Source of the DNA: Weissella confusa
GTDB taxonomy: Bacteria > Bacillota > Bacilli > Lactobacillales > Lactobacillaceae
Direction of reading: 5' to 3'
Length of the DNA stretch: 64,000 nt
Assembly (NCBI GenBank): GCA_001436895.1
Contig: JQAY01000005.1
Coordinates: 50,337 to 114,336, forward strand
The notes under the pieces are model-generated. The model searched no databases. It had not been told where the DNA came from and saw only the letters and a list, made by a program, of their open reading frames with translations. Position 1 is the first letter of the stretch; each line of letters opens with the position of its first letter. Shown here piece after piece: positions 52,737 through 61,207 of this stretch. The position numbers were made by a program, and so were the translations under genes.

Positions 52737-52859
52737 GTTTAGGGCGGAAACTAAGCGCAACACAACATTTTTCCGAACAAAAAAGCACGCAATACTAGTT
52801 TTTAGACAAAAACTCTGCTAATATAATTCAGAAAGACATAAATCTAGGAGAATTCAATC

Positions 52860-53426
52860 ATGGCAACTATTGGTATGAATGACTTGAAGACTGGTTTGAC
52901 GATCGAGTACAACCAATCAATCTGGCGCGTGTTGGAGTTCCAACACGTTAAGCCTGGTAAGGGAGCAGCCTTTGTGCGTTCAAAGTTGAAGAACTTGCGT
53001 ACGGGTGCTGTTAACGAAATCACTTTCCGTCCTGGTGACAAGTTTGAAACTGCAAACATCGAGACGACTGAAATGCAATACTTGTATGCTGAAGGTGACC
53101 AACACGTCTTCATGGACAACGAAACTTACGAACAAGTTTCAATTCCTGATGACAAGATCCAAGACGCTTTGAAGTTCTTGTTGGAAAACATGAACGTTAA
53201 GATCACTACTTACGAGGGTGAAATCTTGGACGTTGAATTGCCAAAGACTGTTGAGTTGACTGTTAAGGAAACGCAACCAGGTATCAAGGGAGCTACTGCT
53301 AACGGTGGTGGTAAGCCTGCAACGATGGAAACTGGATTGGTTATCACTGTTCCTGACTTCATCAACGAAGGTGACAAGTTGGTTGTTAACACTGACAACG
53401 GTGGATCATACACGTCACGTGCCTAG
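52860..53426 (+). CDS. efp: Elongation factor P
   Basis: Relieves ribosome stalling at proline stretches. The 188-residue protein has the three-domain EF-P layout; [12 protein letters not shown] (residues 29-40) is the tip loop, with Lys34 at the position modified in many bacteria. The C-terminal [22 protein letters not shown] is standard. ATG 52860 follows TAGGAGAATTCA. The promoter has TATAAT at 52819-52824. It is separate from the asp23-nusB unit that follows. Confidence 0.97.
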   Translation: MATIGMNDLKTGLTIEYNQSIWRVLEFQHVKPGKGAAFVRSKLKNLRTGAVNEITFRPGDKFETANIETTEMQYLYAEGDQHVFMDNETYEQVSIPDDKIQDALKFLLENMNVKITTYEGEILDVELPKTVELTVKETQPGIKGATANGGGKPATMETGLVITVPDFINEGDKLVVNTDNGGSYTSRA

Positions 53427-53446
53427 TTTTTACAAGTAAAATCAGG

Positions 53447-53506
53447 TATAATAAATATACTGTTGAAAGCGCCGACCGGCAGCCGGCCGGCGCTTTCATT
53501 TTGAAG
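53447..53506 (+). promoter_or_regulatory. TATAAT promoter and GC-rich hairpin before asp23
   Basis: A -10 TATAAT at 53447-53452 is followed by a hairpin GAAAGCGCCG / CGGCGCTTTC (53465-53497) with GC-rich inner pairing, just before the asp23 ribosome site. With only four following T it is a weak terminator for efp and may instead protect the 5' end of the asp23-nusB mRNA. Confidence 0.6.
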
Positions 53507-53518
53507 GAGGAAAGTTCC

Positions 53519-53956
53519 ATGGCAGAAGAAACCATTGTATTGACGCACCCAAGCGATATTTCAGGCGAAACACGTGTTAACGTACGTGTTCTTGAAATCA
53601 TTGCTGGGCTTGCAGCCCAAGAAGTTGAGGGTGTTGCTCGCTTGCGTGGTTCATTCTCAGAACGTGCTCAAGAAGCATTCGGTCGCCGTGTTCACGGAAA
53701 GGGTGTTGAATTGAAGCAAGGCGAGGATGGATTGGAAGTCGACGTATACGTTTACTTGAACTACGGTGTTAGCGTACCTAAGGTTGCCCACGCAATCCAA
53801 GAACGTGTAACGTCACAAGTTGCTGCAATGACTGAATTGCAAGTAACGATGGTAAACGTGCACATCCAAGGTGTTGTTTCAACGAAGCCAACGTTGACTG
53901 TTGATCCAAACAACTTGTTTGGTGATGACAATGAGACGGAAGGAACTGAAGCATAA
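53519..53956 (+). CDS. Asp23/Gls24-family envelope stress protein
   Basis: 145-residue member of the Asp23/Gls24 (YqhY-type) family; partner proteins of this branch lie next to nusB in many Firmicutes and have been linked to control of fatty acid synthesis. The core is VNVRVLEIIAGLAAQEVEGVA, DVYVYLNYGVSVPKVAHAIQ and VNVHIQGV. ATG 53519 has GGAGG eight bases upstream; an in-frame TTG at 53501 overlaps that site and is rejected. Its stop overlaps the nusB start (TAATG). Confidence 0.92.
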   Translation: MAEETIVLTHPSDISGETRVNVRVLEIIAGLAAQEVEGVARLRGSFSERAQEAFGRRVHGKGVELKQGEDGLEVDVYVYLNYGVSVPKVAHAIQERVTSQVAAMTELQVTMVNVHIQGVVSTKPTLTVDPNNLFGDDNETEGTEA

Positions 53957-54378
53957 TGGCAACATTGAACCGACACCAATTGCGACAAGCCGCATTCCAA
54001 TCTGTATTTGGATTGGCAATGAATCCTGATGCGGAAGTCGAGGCAGTTGTCCAACAAGTACTTGATGGTGATCCAGAAATTACTTGGGAAGACGAATTGC
54101 CAACGGACTTGTTGGACATGGTTAATGGCATCATTGACCACCAAGATGAGTTCGACTTGACGATTTCAGAACACTTGGCTGATGGTTGGACGCTTGATCG
54201 TCTAAACTTGGCCGACATCGTATTGATGCGTTTGGCATTGTATGAAGTAAAGTACACTGAAACGCCAGCCAAGATTGCCGTTAACGAGGCCCTACAATTG
54301 GCTCACGACTTTACGGATGATTCATCACGAAAGTTTATTAACGGAATTTTGAACAAAGCCTTGACTCTTGGAGAATAA
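53956..54378 (+). CDS. nusB: Transcription antitermination factor NusB
   Basis: All-helical factor that binds boxA RNA with S10 and supports rRNA antitermination. The 140-residue protein begins LNRHQLRQAAFQSVFGL, the arginine-rich RNA-binding helix, and ends with NLADIVLMRLALYEV, PAKIAVNEALQLAHDFTDDSSRKFINGILNK, the NusB signature. ATG 53956 overlaps the asp23 stop. The promoter of the infC operon lies across its last codons. Confidence 0.96.
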   Translation: MATLNRHQLRQAAFQSVFGLAMNPDAEVEAVVQQVLDGDPEITWEDELPTDLLDMVNGIIDHQDEFDLTISEHLADGWTLDRLNLADIVLMRLALYEVKYTETPAKIAVNEALQLAHDFTDDSSRKFINGILNKALTLGE

Positions 54379-54389
54379 GGTTATATACT
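54361..54389 (+). promoter_or_regulatory. Promoter of the infC-rpmI-rplT operon
   Basis: TTGACT (54361-54366), 17-bp spacer, TATACT (54384-54389). The -35 and part of the spacer are inside the end of nusB. Confidence 0.88.
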
Positions 54390-54395
54390 ATTTAA

Positions 54396-54540
54396 CTGTT
54401 AGAGAAATAAAGTAACAGCGACCCCGTTGTTCACCTTGATGAGTTTACCTCATCGGGTAAATCACTCATTATTGATTGATGATGAATGGCGGGTTATCGT
54501 GTGTCGCGATAATCCGCTTTTACTTTATTTCAAGTTTTTT
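54396..54540 (+). promoter_or_regulatory. infC operon leader with attenuator hairpin
   Basis: About 145 bases of structured leader. The last hairpin GCGGGTTATCG / CGATAATCCGC (54489-54517) is followed by TTTTACTTT and is a likely attenuator; upstream segments (GATGAGTTTACCTCATC) form another hairpin. In Bacillus the same operon is repressed by L20 through leader structure and termination; this leader sits in the same place. Detailed L20 site matching was not possible by eye. Confidence 0.6.
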
Positions 54541-54554
54541 CGGAGGTAAGGACC

Positions 54555-55088
54555 ATAGCAAACGCGCGCCAACCACAACAACAACAAGATTTAATTAATG
54601 ATCGCATTCGAGCTCGTGAAGTTCGCTTGATCACCGATGACGGTGACCAAGGAATTATGCCTAAGGCGGAAGCGCAAGCAATCGCCGACGAGCAAGAGTT
54701 GGATTTGGTATTGGTTCAAGCTAATGCCAAGCCACCAGTTGCTAAGATTATGGATTACGGAAAGTTCCGTTTCGATAGTCAAAAGAAGCAACGCGAACAA
54801 CGTAAGAACCAAAAAATCGTCAGCATCAAGGAAGTTCGCTTGAGCCCAACGATTGATGACAACGACTTTAACACCAAGAAGAAGAACGCTGTTAAGTTCT
54901 TGGAGAAGGGTAACAAGGTCAAGGTTTCAATCCGTTTCCGCGGTCGTGCTATCACGCACAAGGAAATCGGGCGTGAAGTGATGGACCGATTTGCAACTGA
55001 TCTAGAGGAGATTGCAAAAGTTGAATCTAGAGCAAAGATGGAAGGGCGCAGCATGTTTATGGTGCTTGCACCCAAGGAAACTAAGTAA
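54555..55088 (+). CDS. infC: Translation initiation factor IF-3 with ATA start codon
   Basis: Prevents premature subunit joining and checks start codon choice. Extended upstream from the first standard start, the frame reads [20 protein letters not shown] from an ATA at 54555, placed eight bases after GGAGG (54542-54546); the IF-3 N-terminal domain motif IRAREVRLI needs this extension. Core motifs follow: [37 protein letters not shown] and the C-terminal domain [12 protein letters not shown]. The resulting 177 residues match the family length. Non-canonical AUU/AUA/AUC starts are the classic autoregulation device of infC. A TTG at 54627 would give a truncated protein. Confidence 0.93.
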   Translation: MANARQPQQQQDLINDRIRAREVRLITDDGDQGIMPKAEAQAIADEQELDLVLVQANAKPPVAKIMDYGKFRFDSQKKQREQRKNQKIVSIKEVRLSPTIDDNDFNTKKKNAVKFLEKGNKVKVSIRFRGRAITHKEIGREVMDRFATDLEEIAKVESRAKMEGRSMFMVLAPKETK

Positions 55089-55114
55089 TTAAACCAAGTT
55101 TGGAGGACATATCA

Positions 55115-55309
55115 ATGCCTAAGTTTAAGACACACCGCGCTTCAGCAAAGCGTTTCAAGAAGACTGCTAACGGTGGTTTGAAGTCAGGTAACGCCTTTAC
55201 GTCACACCGTTTCCACGGTAAGACTAAGAAGCAACGCCGTCAACTACGTGGAACTTCAATGATGAACAACACGACGTTGAAGACTTACGTTCACATGTTG
55301 AGCCGTTAA
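55115..55309 (+). CDS. rpmI: Ribosomal protein L35
   Basis: 64-residue large-subunit protein, [20 protein letters not shown] at the start, [16 protein letters not shown] in the middle; basic and of standard length. ATG 55115 follows TTGGAGGACATATCA; the in-frame upstream start at 55100 is within the ribosome site. It is the second gene of the infC operon, 72 bp before rplT. Confidence 0.97.
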   Translation: MPKFKTHRASAKRFKKTANGGLKSGNAFTSHRFHGKTKKQRRQLRGTSMMNNTTLKTYVHMLSR

Positions 55310-55381
55310 TTTGAAGTTTTAACTTTAAATTATTCATCGGTTCTGAATTAGAAATTATAGAAATTACTGGAGGAAATACCC

Positions 55382-55945
55382 ATGCGAGTTAAGGGTGGTA
55401 CTGTTACGCGCGCACGTCGCAAGAAGATGATCAAGTTGGCCAAGGGTTACCGTGGTCAACGTCACATCAACTACAAGGTTGCTAAGCAACAAGTTTGGAA
55501 GTCATGGTTCTATGCATTCCGTGACCGTAAGCAAACGAAGCGCAACTTCCGTAAGTTGTGGATTGCACGTATTAACGCTGCAGCACGTATGAACGGATTG
55601 TCATACTCACGTTTCATGAACGGTTTGTCATTGATGGGTTCAACTTTGAACCGTAAGATGTTGGCAGACTTGGCTGTTTCTGACTTCGAAGCTTTCTCAG
55701 CTTTGGCAGACGCAGCTAAGAAGGCTTTGGCAGACAACGGTCAAGTTGTTCGCGAAGCTTCAGCAGCTACTTCAGAAAAGGGTGTTAAGATTAACGCCGC
55801 TGCTCCTAAGGCTGCTAAGAAGGTTGCTTCATCAGAGAAGCCTTCAGACAAGAACACTGTTGCTGAAATCAAGGCTTACTTGTCAGCTAACGGTATCGAC
55901 TTCCCAGCTTCTGCAAAGAAGGCTGAGTTGTTGGCATTGGTTTAA
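55382..55945 (+). CDS. rplT: Ribosomal protein L20 with fused C-terminal HeH/SAP-like domain
   Basis: Residues 1-118 are a normal L20: [37 protein letters not shown], the [20 protein letters not shown] signature and [10 protein letters not shown]. Usual L20 length is about 118. Here the frame runs on to 187: an Ala/Lys-rich linker (about 119-155) and then [33 protein letters not shown], a helix-extended-loop-helix (HeH/SAP-like) nucleic-acid-binding motif. Codon bias of the tail equals that of the body, so it is not an unread extension. ATG 55382 follows ACTGGAGGAAATACCC. L20 normally feeds back on this operon; the added domain could change RNA binding. Confidence 0.95.
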   Translation: MRVKGGTVTRARRKKMIKLAKGYRGQRHINYKVAKQQVWKSWFYAFRDRKQTKRNFRKLWIARINAAARMNGLSYSRFMNGLSLMGSTLNRKMLADLAVSDFEAFSALADAAKKALADNGQVVREASAATSEKGVKINAAAPKAAKKVASSEKPSDKNTVAEIKAYLSANGIDFPASAKKAELLALV

Positions 55946-55954
55946 TGCTTAGTA

Positions 55955-55994
55955 AAACGCACTTTGAACTTTAGGGTTCGAGGTGCGTTTTTTT
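55955..55994 (+). terminator. Intrinsic terminator after rplT
   Basis: Fifteen-bp stem AAACGCACTTTGAAC / GTTCGAGGTGCGTTT with wobbles, six-base loop, long T run. Confidence 0.94.
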
Positions 55995-56070
55995 GTTTGC
56001 ATGGGTGAAGCAAGATTTGGACAGCTAAGTGTGATACGATAATGGCGAATAAGTATAGGGGGAATACTTT

Positions 56071-57243
56071 ATGGGACAACCAGTTATTCTAGAAGCGGCT
56101 TACTTTGACGCCGTGTATGAGCTTTATCGGTATGCATTTCATAAGGAGCCACGTGGGGGACGTGACGCTTTAGCAGAATTTTTCAAGCAAACAACCGTAT
56201 ATGGAGAATTTGATGACAATAATCAATTGACCAGCCAAGTAACCCGGATTCCGTTTAGTGTCCGTCTTGGGCACCGGGAAATTGCCGGTAACGGTATCGG
56301 CAATGTGGCTAGTTATCCCGAATACCGAGGTAACGGGGCTGCATCGCGGCTAATGATGCAATCACTGCAAGATTCGTATGATGCAGGTGAGGTGATAAGT
56401 TACTTAGCGCCGTTTTCGTATGGGTTCTATGGTCGTTTTGGTTATGCCCAGGTTTTTGATCATGCAGATATCACATGGCGTGCAGATGATTTTCCACAAG
56501 GTAAGCGAACACCTGGTGTTGTGGAAAGATTACCGTTTGAGCGAGCGCTCGAGCCAATGAAACTTGTCTATCGACAGGCAGATGTCTTCAATTACGGGGC
56601 AATTGCTCGCGAGGACTGGTGGTGGCGCTATTACTTCAGCATGAAAACGCCACAGACGAAGTTCGCTATCTATCGAGATGAAGAGGGTGTGGCGCAAGGT
56701 TATGTCATGTATGAGTTCCGCGAGATGACATTCGTTATTCGTGAGTGGGTCGTACTAACCACGGAAGCTTTACTAGGCCTGACTCGCTTCATTGGCAGCC
56801 ATGCGGGGTCGTTTGAAGTGTTTACTTACGAGGCACCAACAGCTGACGTCACAGCAGTGCCGGTTGCACAATTGATGACCGAACCTAAATATCAAGCGGT
56901 CGTTAAGCCGTATATGCAAGCGCGTATTGTGAACTTGGAAGCGTTGTGCCAAGTTCTGGAGCTAGATGTGCCGGAGACGGTTGCGTTTGATGTTCAAGAT
57001 GAAACTGCGCCGTGGAATGGTGGACGCTTTGAACTACGTGGCGGCACATTAGAACGTGTTGTTCAAACTGAGGCACCGCAATTGTCGGGTAGCATTCAAG
57101 CATTCACACAATGGTTGCTGGGGTACAAACGATTGTCTAGTTTGCTATTAACCGGCGAGTTGCGAACGAACACACCAGAAGAATTTGAACCGGTGGACGC
57201 ATTATTAACACGTCAACACCCCGTATTGGCGGATTACTTCTAA
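56071..57243 (+). CDS. Eis-like GNAT acetyltransferase with SCP2-type C-terminal domain
   Basis: 390-residue protein of the Eis/YokD-type family: N-terminal GNAT domain with acetyl-CoA loop YPEYRGNGAASRLMMQSL near residue 90, a central second GNAT-like domain, and a C-terminal sterol-carrier-like domain (GGRFELRGGTLERVV). Eis proteins acetylate amino groups, including aminoglycosides in mycobacteria; the substrate here is unknown. ATG 56071 follows AGGGGGAAT. Codon use is less biased than in ribosomal genes. Its last 39 bases overlap the convergent prepilin peptidase-like gene. Confidence 0.88.
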   Translation: MGQPVILEAAYFDAVYELYRYAFHKEPRGGRDALAEFFKQTTVYGEFDDNNQLTSQVTRIPFSVRLGHREIAGNGIGNVASYPEYRGNGAASRLMMQSLQDSYDAGEVISYLAPFSYGFYGRFGYAQVFDHADITWRADDFPQGKRTPGVVERLPFERALEPMKLVYRQADVFNYGAIAREDWWWRYYFSMKTPQTKFAIYRDEEGVAQGYVMYEFREMTFVIREWVVLTTEALLGLTRFIGSHAGSFEVFTYEAPTADVTAVPVAQLMTEPKYQAVVKPYMQARIVNLEALCQVLELDVPETVAFDVQDETAPWNGGRFELRGGTLERVVQTEAPQLSGSIQAFTQWLLGYKRLSSLLLTGELRTNTPEEFEPVDALLTRQHPVLADYF

Positions 57244-57609
57244 CAGCAGGAAACCAACGGTTAAGGCTGGTAAGAAGGGTAATGGCTTAGTTGGCTGCCA
57301 CAAACTAATGGGTAAATGAAGGCCACAGCTGATTGTGAGCCATAAAGGTAGTTGATCTGGTGATAAATGAAGAGCACCAACAAAAATAACATCTAGATCA
57401 CCATTGCCGAGAAACTTTTCACGGTAATGGTGATTTATTATTAAGGCACAAACATAGATAATAAATGCAGTAACCGGATGCGAATCATGATGTGTAACAC
57501 CCAATAAGAATGCTGGGGCTAATAATCTTGAATCGATTAGACACTGTTTCAAATCTTGAACAGTTAGTGAACAAAGTGCGATAATAAAGGGCAGGTCGTA
57601 GATCGACAT
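57205..57609 (-). CDS. Small A24 prepilin peptidase-like protein
   Basis: 134-residue polytopic membrane protein with about four hydrophobic segments. It has the two aspartates of the A24 aspartyl peptidases: one in SLTVQDLKQCLIDSRLL near residue 18, the other in FLGNGDLDVIFVGAL (GxGD motif) near residue 70. The N-terminal methyltransferase region of full ComC/PilD proteins is absent, so it is a minimal A24 unit. The start is preceded by GGAGG seven bases upstream on the minus strand. It may process the competence pseudopilins (ComGC type). The C-terminus overlaps the end of the Eis-like gene by 39 bp. Confidence 0.75.
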   Translation of the reverse strand: MSIYDLPFIIALCSLTVQDLKQCLIDSRLLAPAFLLGVTHHDSHPVTAFIIYVCALIINHHYREKFLGNGDLDVIFVGALHLSPDQLPLWLTISCGLHLPISLWQPTKPLPFLPALTVGFLLLEVIRQYGVLTC

Positions 57610-57698
57610 TGATAATCCTCCATTGTTTTATAGTAAGAAAGAGCTTGAAAACAGCGGATTTTCCAAAAATGACACGCCCGGAATTGTTTGCAAACTGA

Positions 57699-57722
57699 AT
57701 GCCTATATATAGGCATTTTTAA
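57699..57722. terminator. Hairpin terminator before the rpsL unit
   Basis: AATGCCTA-TATA-TAGGCATT followed by TTTTAATT (plus strand). No gene ends just upstream on the plus strand, so it may stop read-through from the Eis-like gene region or end a short RNA. Confidence 0.65.
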
Positions 57723-57735
57723 TTGGTAAAAAGGG

Positions 57736-57764
57736 TTGCATAATCGTGAATGCAGTGTTATATT
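57736..57764 (+). promoter_or_regulatory. Promoter of the rpsL-rpsG operon
   Basis: TTGCAT (57736-57741), 17-bp spacer, TATATT (57759-57764); leader of about 157 bases follows. Confidence 0.82.
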
Positions 57765-57770
57765 ATTACT

Positions 57771-57927
57771 TGTGCTTTTAGTGAGCAGGGTGTTTGCGTG
57801 TTACGCGACGTGCTGAACTCGTGAACGAGAAGTACCATTCAGCTACGTTTTCAGATTGGTTATTAAATGACACGCCTGGAAATGTGGACTACACACTATA
57901 TAGAAAATTGAAAGGGGACTCTTAGAC
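57771..57927 (+). promoter_or_regulatory. Structured leader of rpsL
   Basis: Contains an extended hairpin ACGTGCTGAA / TTCAGCTACGT (57808-57848) enclosing CTCG-TGAA-CGAG, and one copy of the 16-base repeat. No terminator T run follows, so any control would be at translation or mRNA stability. In E. coli the str operon is controlled by S7; whether this structure binds a ribosomal protein is unknown. Confidence 0.45.
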
Positions 57928-58344
57928 ATGCCTACTATTAACCAATTGGTTCGTAAGCCTCGTAAGTCAAAGAGCACGAAGTCAAAGTCACCAGCTTTGA
58001 ACTTCGGTTACAACTCACAATCAAAGAAGACGACTAACGTTTCTTCACCACAAAAGCGCGGTGTTGCAACTCGTGTCGGAACGATGACTCCTAAGAAGCC
58101 TAACTCAGCTTTGCGTAAGTACGCCCGTGTGCGTCTTTCAAACTTGATCGAAGTTACGGCATACATTCCTGGAATCGGCCACAACTTGCAAGAACACTCA
58201 GTTGTTTTGATCCGTGGTGGACGTGTAAAGGACTTGCCTGGAGTTCGTTACCACATCATCCGTGGTGCTTTGGATACTGCCGGTGTTGACGGTCGTATGC
58301 AATCACGTTCAAAGTACGGCGCAAAGCGTCCTAAGAAGAAGTAA
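57928..58344 (+). CDS. rpsL: Ribosomal protein S12
   Basis: 138-residue small-subunit protein of the decoding centre. [15 protein letters not shown] opens the chain, an insert of about 14 residues follows as in other lactobacilli, and the conserved loops [11 protein letters not shown] and [24 protein letters not shown] are wild-type, so no streptomycin-resistance substitution is seen at the classic lysines. ATG 57928 follows GAAAGGGGACTC. First gene of the rpsL-rpsG unit. Confidence 0.97.
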   Translation: MPTINQLVRKPRKSKSTKSKSPALNFGYNSQSKKTTNVSSPQKRGVATRVGTMTPKKPNSALRKYARVRLSNLIEVTAYIPGIGHNLQEHSVVLIRGGRVKDLPGVRYHIIRGALDTAGVDGRMQSRSKYGAKRPKKK

Positions 58345-58363
58345 TTAAGGGAGGACATTAATA

Positions 58364-58834
58364 ATGCCACGTAAGGGTTACACTAAGCAGGCTGAAGTTC
58401 TGCCTGATCCAATTTACAACTCAAAGCTTGTTTCACGTTTGATCAACCGTTTGATGCTTGATGGAAAGCGCGGAACTGCTTCAACTATCTTGTACGAAGC
58501 TTTTGATCGTATCAAGGAAGCTACTGGTCAAGAGCCATTGGCTGTGTTCGAAGAAGCTTTGAACAACATCATGCCTGTATTGGAAGTTAAGGCTCGCCGT
58601 ATCGGTGGATCTAACTACCAAGTTCCTGTCGAAGTTCGTCCAGAACGTCGTGTAACGTTGGGATTGCGCTGGTTGGTGCAATACTCACGCGCTCGCGGTG
58701 AGCACACGATGGATGAGCGTTTGGCCAAGGAAATCATGGATGCTGCCAACAACACTGGTGCATCTGTTAAGAAGCGTGAAGACACGCACAAGATGGCTGA
58801 AGCCAACCGTGCCTTCGCACACTACCGTTGGTAA
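58364..58834 (+). CDS. rpsG: Ribosomal protein S7
   Basis: 156-residue primary 16S-binding protein of the small subunit head. [37 protein letters not shown] and the C-terminal [22 protein letters not shown] are standard. ATG 58364 follows AAGGGAGGACATTAATA, 19 bp after rpsL. A terminator separates it from fusA. Confidence 0.97.
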   Translation: MPRKGYTKQAEVLPDPIYNSKLVSRLINRLMLDGKRGTASTILYEAFDRIKEATGQEPLAVFEEALNNIMPVLEVKARRIGGSNYQVPVEVRPERRVTLGLRWLVQYSRARGEHTMDERLAKEIMDAANNTGASVKKREDTHKMAEANRAFAHYRW

Positions 58835-58842
58835 TAACCAAT

Positions 58843-58881
58843 TGATGGCTACAGTCTGTGAAGACTATAGCCATTTTTTGC
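58843..58881 (+). terminator. Intrinsic terminator between rpsG and fusA
   Basis: Stem ATGGCTA / TAGCCAT extended by AGTC / GACT, then six T. A TATAAT -10 for fusA follows at 58892-58897. Confidence 0.88.
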
Positions 58882-58953
58882 GAATATACGGTATAATAGT
58901 ACTAACGCATTAACATTGTGTTGGATGTAATAGAATTTCAAGGAGAAATACTC

Positions 58954-61077
58954 ATGGCTAACAAGCGTGAATACCCATTGCTACGTACTCGTAACATTGG
59001 TATCATGGCGCACATCGACGCCGGTAAGACGACGACGACTGAGCGTATTTTGTACTACACTGGTAAGATCCACAAGATTGGTGAGACTCACGACGGAGCT
59101 TCACAAATGGACTTCATGGAGCAAGAAAAGGAACGTGGAATCACGATCCAATCTGCTGCCACGACTGCTGTTTGGCGTGGATTCCACGACCAATACGACA
59201 AGGAACCATTCCGTGTTAACATCATCGACACTCCAGGACACGTGGACTTCACTATCGAAGTTGAGCGTTCATTGCGTGTTCTTGACGGAGCCGTAGCCGT
59301 TCTTGACGGTGCTGCCGGTGTTGAGCCACAAACTGAAACTGTTTGGCGTCAAGCCGAGACGTACGAAGTACCTCGTATCGTCTTTGTTAACAAGATGGAC
59401 AAGATGGGTGCTGACTTCCAAATGTCAGTTGACTCATTGAAGTCACGTTTGGACGCTAACGCAAAGGCTGTTCAATGGCCAATCGGTGCCGAAGATGACT
59501 TTGAGGCCATCATCGACTTGATCGAAAAGGTTGCTTTGTACCCAATCGATGATTTGGGTGAGAAGTGGGAGAAGCGCGAAATCCCTGCTGACTACGCTGA
59601 ATTGGCAGAAGAGAAGTACAACGAATTGGTTGAAGCCATCGCTGATGTTGATGACGAAATCATGGACAAGTACTTGGGCGGAGAAGAGATTTCAGAAGCT
59701 GAATTGAAGGCTGCTATCCGTCGTGCAACGATTTCATTGCAATTCTACCCAGTTCTTGCAGGTTCTGCCTACAAGGATAAGGGTGTGCAAATGATGCTTG
59801 ACGCGGTTGTTGACTACTTGCCATCACCATTGGATGTTAAGCCTTATGTTGCTACGGACCCAGATACTGACGAAGAAGTTGACTTGATTGCCGACGATGA
59901 CAAGCCATTTGCGGCTTTGGCATTTAAGGTTATGACGGACCCATTCGTTGGTCGTTTGACTTTCGTTCGTGTTTACACTGGTACTTTGGAGTCAGGTTCA
60001 TACGTTTTGAACACGTCTAAGGGAAAGCGTGAGCGTGTTGGTCGTTTGCTACAAATGCACGCTACGAACCGTACTGAAATCGAAGAAGTGTTCTCAGGTG
60101 ATATCGCTGCTTTGATCGGTTTGAAGGATACGACTACTGGTGACTCATTGACTGCTACGGATCACCCATTGATCTTGGAGTCAATGGAGTTCCCTGACCC
60201 AGTTATCCAATTGGCTATCGAGCCAAAGACGAAGGCTGACCAAGACAAGATGTCAACTGCTTTGCAAAAGTTGGCTGAAGAAGACCCATCATTCCGTGCT
60301 GAGACGAACCCAGAAACTGGTGACACGTTGATCTCAGGAATGGGTGAGTTGCACTTGGACATCATCGTTGACCGTTTGCGTCGTGAATTTAACGTTGAAG
60401 CTACTGTTGGTGCGCCACAAGTTGCTTACCGTGAAGCATTTACGCAAACTGTTCAAGCCCGTGGTTACTTTAAGCGCCAATCAGGTGGTAAGGGACAATA
60501 CGGTGACGTTTGGATTGAATTCTCACCAAACGAAGAAGGTGCTGGATTCGAGTTTGAAGATGCCATCGTTGGTGGTGTGGTTCCTCGTGAATACATCCCT
60601 TCAGTTGAAGCTGGTTTGAAGGACTCATTGAACAATGGTCCTTTGGCTGGATTCCCATTGGTTGACTTGAAGGCTAAGTTGTACGATGGTTCATACCACG
60701 ATGTCGACTCATCAGAAGCTGCCTTTAAGATTGCCGCATCATTGGCTTTGAAGGAAGCTGCAAAGACTGCTGGTGCCGTTATCTTGGAGCCAATCATGAA
60801 GGTTGACATCGTTGTTCCTGAGGATAACTTGGGAGATGCAATGGGTCACGTTTCAGCCCGTCGTGGTTTGTTGGAAGGACAAGAGCAACGTGGTAACTCA
60901 ATGATGATCCACGCTAAGGTTCCTCTATCAGAAATGTTCGGATATGCAACGACTTTGCGTTCAGCTACGCAAGGACGTGGAACGTTCCAAATGGCATTCG
61001 ATCACTACGAAGCTGTTCCTAAGAACGTGCAAGATGACATCATCTCAAAGTACGGTAAGGGTTCAGACGCTGAGTAA
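58954..61077 (+). CDS. fusA: Elongation factor G
   Basis: Translocase GTPase of 707 residues. G1 [16 protein letters not shown]2 region [12 protein letters not shown]3 [13 protein letters not shown]4 [10 protein letters not shown]; later domains end in [19 protein letters not shown] 58954 has AAGGAG ten bases upstream; a longer frame from 58918 lies in the leader. It has its own promoter after the rpsG terminator, so it can be expressed apart from rpsL-rpsG, as well as by read-through. Confidence 0.98.
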   Translation: MANKREYPLLRTRNIGIMAHIDAGKTTTTERILYYTGKIHKIGETHDGASQMDFMEQEKERGITIQSAATTAVWRGFHDQYDKEPFRVNIIDTPGHVDFTIEVERSLRVLDGAVAVLDGAAGVEPQTETVWRQAETYEVPRIVFVNKMDKMGADFQMSVDSLKSRLDANAKAVQWPIGAEDDFEAIIDLIEKVALYPIDDLGEKWEKREIPADYAELAEEKYNELVEAIADVDDEIMDKYLGGEEISEAELKAAIRRATISLQFYPVLAGSAYKDKGVQMMLDAVVDYLPSPLDVKPYVATDPDTDEEVDLIADDDKPFAALAFKVMTDPFVGRLTFVRVYTGTLESGSYVLNTSKGKRERVGRLLQMHATNRTEIEEVFSGDIAALIGLKDTTTGDSLTATDHPLILESMEFPDPVIQLAIEPKTKADQDKMSTALQKLAEEDPSFRAETNPETGDTLISGMGELHLDIIVDRLRREFNVEATVGAPQVAYREAFTQTVQARGYFKRQSGGKGQYGDVWIEFSPNEEGAGFEFEDAIVGGVVPREYIPSVEAGLKDSLNNGPLAGFPLVDLKAKLYDGSYHDVDSSEAAFKIAASLALKEAAKTAGAVILEPIMKVDIVVPEDNLGDAMGHVSARRGLLEGQEQRGNSMMIHAKVPLSEMFGYATTLRSATQGRGTFQMAFDHYEAVPKNVQDDIISKYGKGSDAE

Positions 61078-61120
61078 TTTTTAATTACAAGCGACTGCTT
61101 ACAATATTAAGATGAAAATT

Positions 61121-61162
61121 AAGGATGAAGATAATTCGTAAGAGTTATCTTCATCCTTTTTT
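61121..61162 (+). terminator. Intrinsic terminator after fusA
   Basis: Perfect 14-bp stem AAGGATGAAGATAA / TTATCTTCATCCTT, ten-base loop, six T. Confidence 0.95.
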
Positions 61163-61207
61163 GTTTTAGACTGTTAAAATATGACCATAAGAATGGGGGA
61201 GTAGTGT

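Larger units (their letters stand above)
57668..57881 (+). repeat. Direct repeat AATGACACGCCYGGAA flanking the rpsL promoter
   Basis: A 16-base sequence occurs at 57668-57683 and 57866-57881, 198 bp apart, with one C/T difference; further bases after it are also similar (TTG / ATG). One copy is upstream of the terminator and promoter, the other in the rpsL leader. Confidence 0.6.

Noticed and set aside
54627-55088. infC starting at TTG 54627
   Set aside because: It lacks the conserved N-terminal helix and any ribosome site; the frame is open to an ATA at 54555 with an ideal GGAGG.
58883-58897. Shared string ATATACGGTATAA before fusA and in the 45.25-kb intergenic region as a regulator site
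   Set aside because: Both copies coincide with a -10 element; the similarity is explained by promoter sequence.
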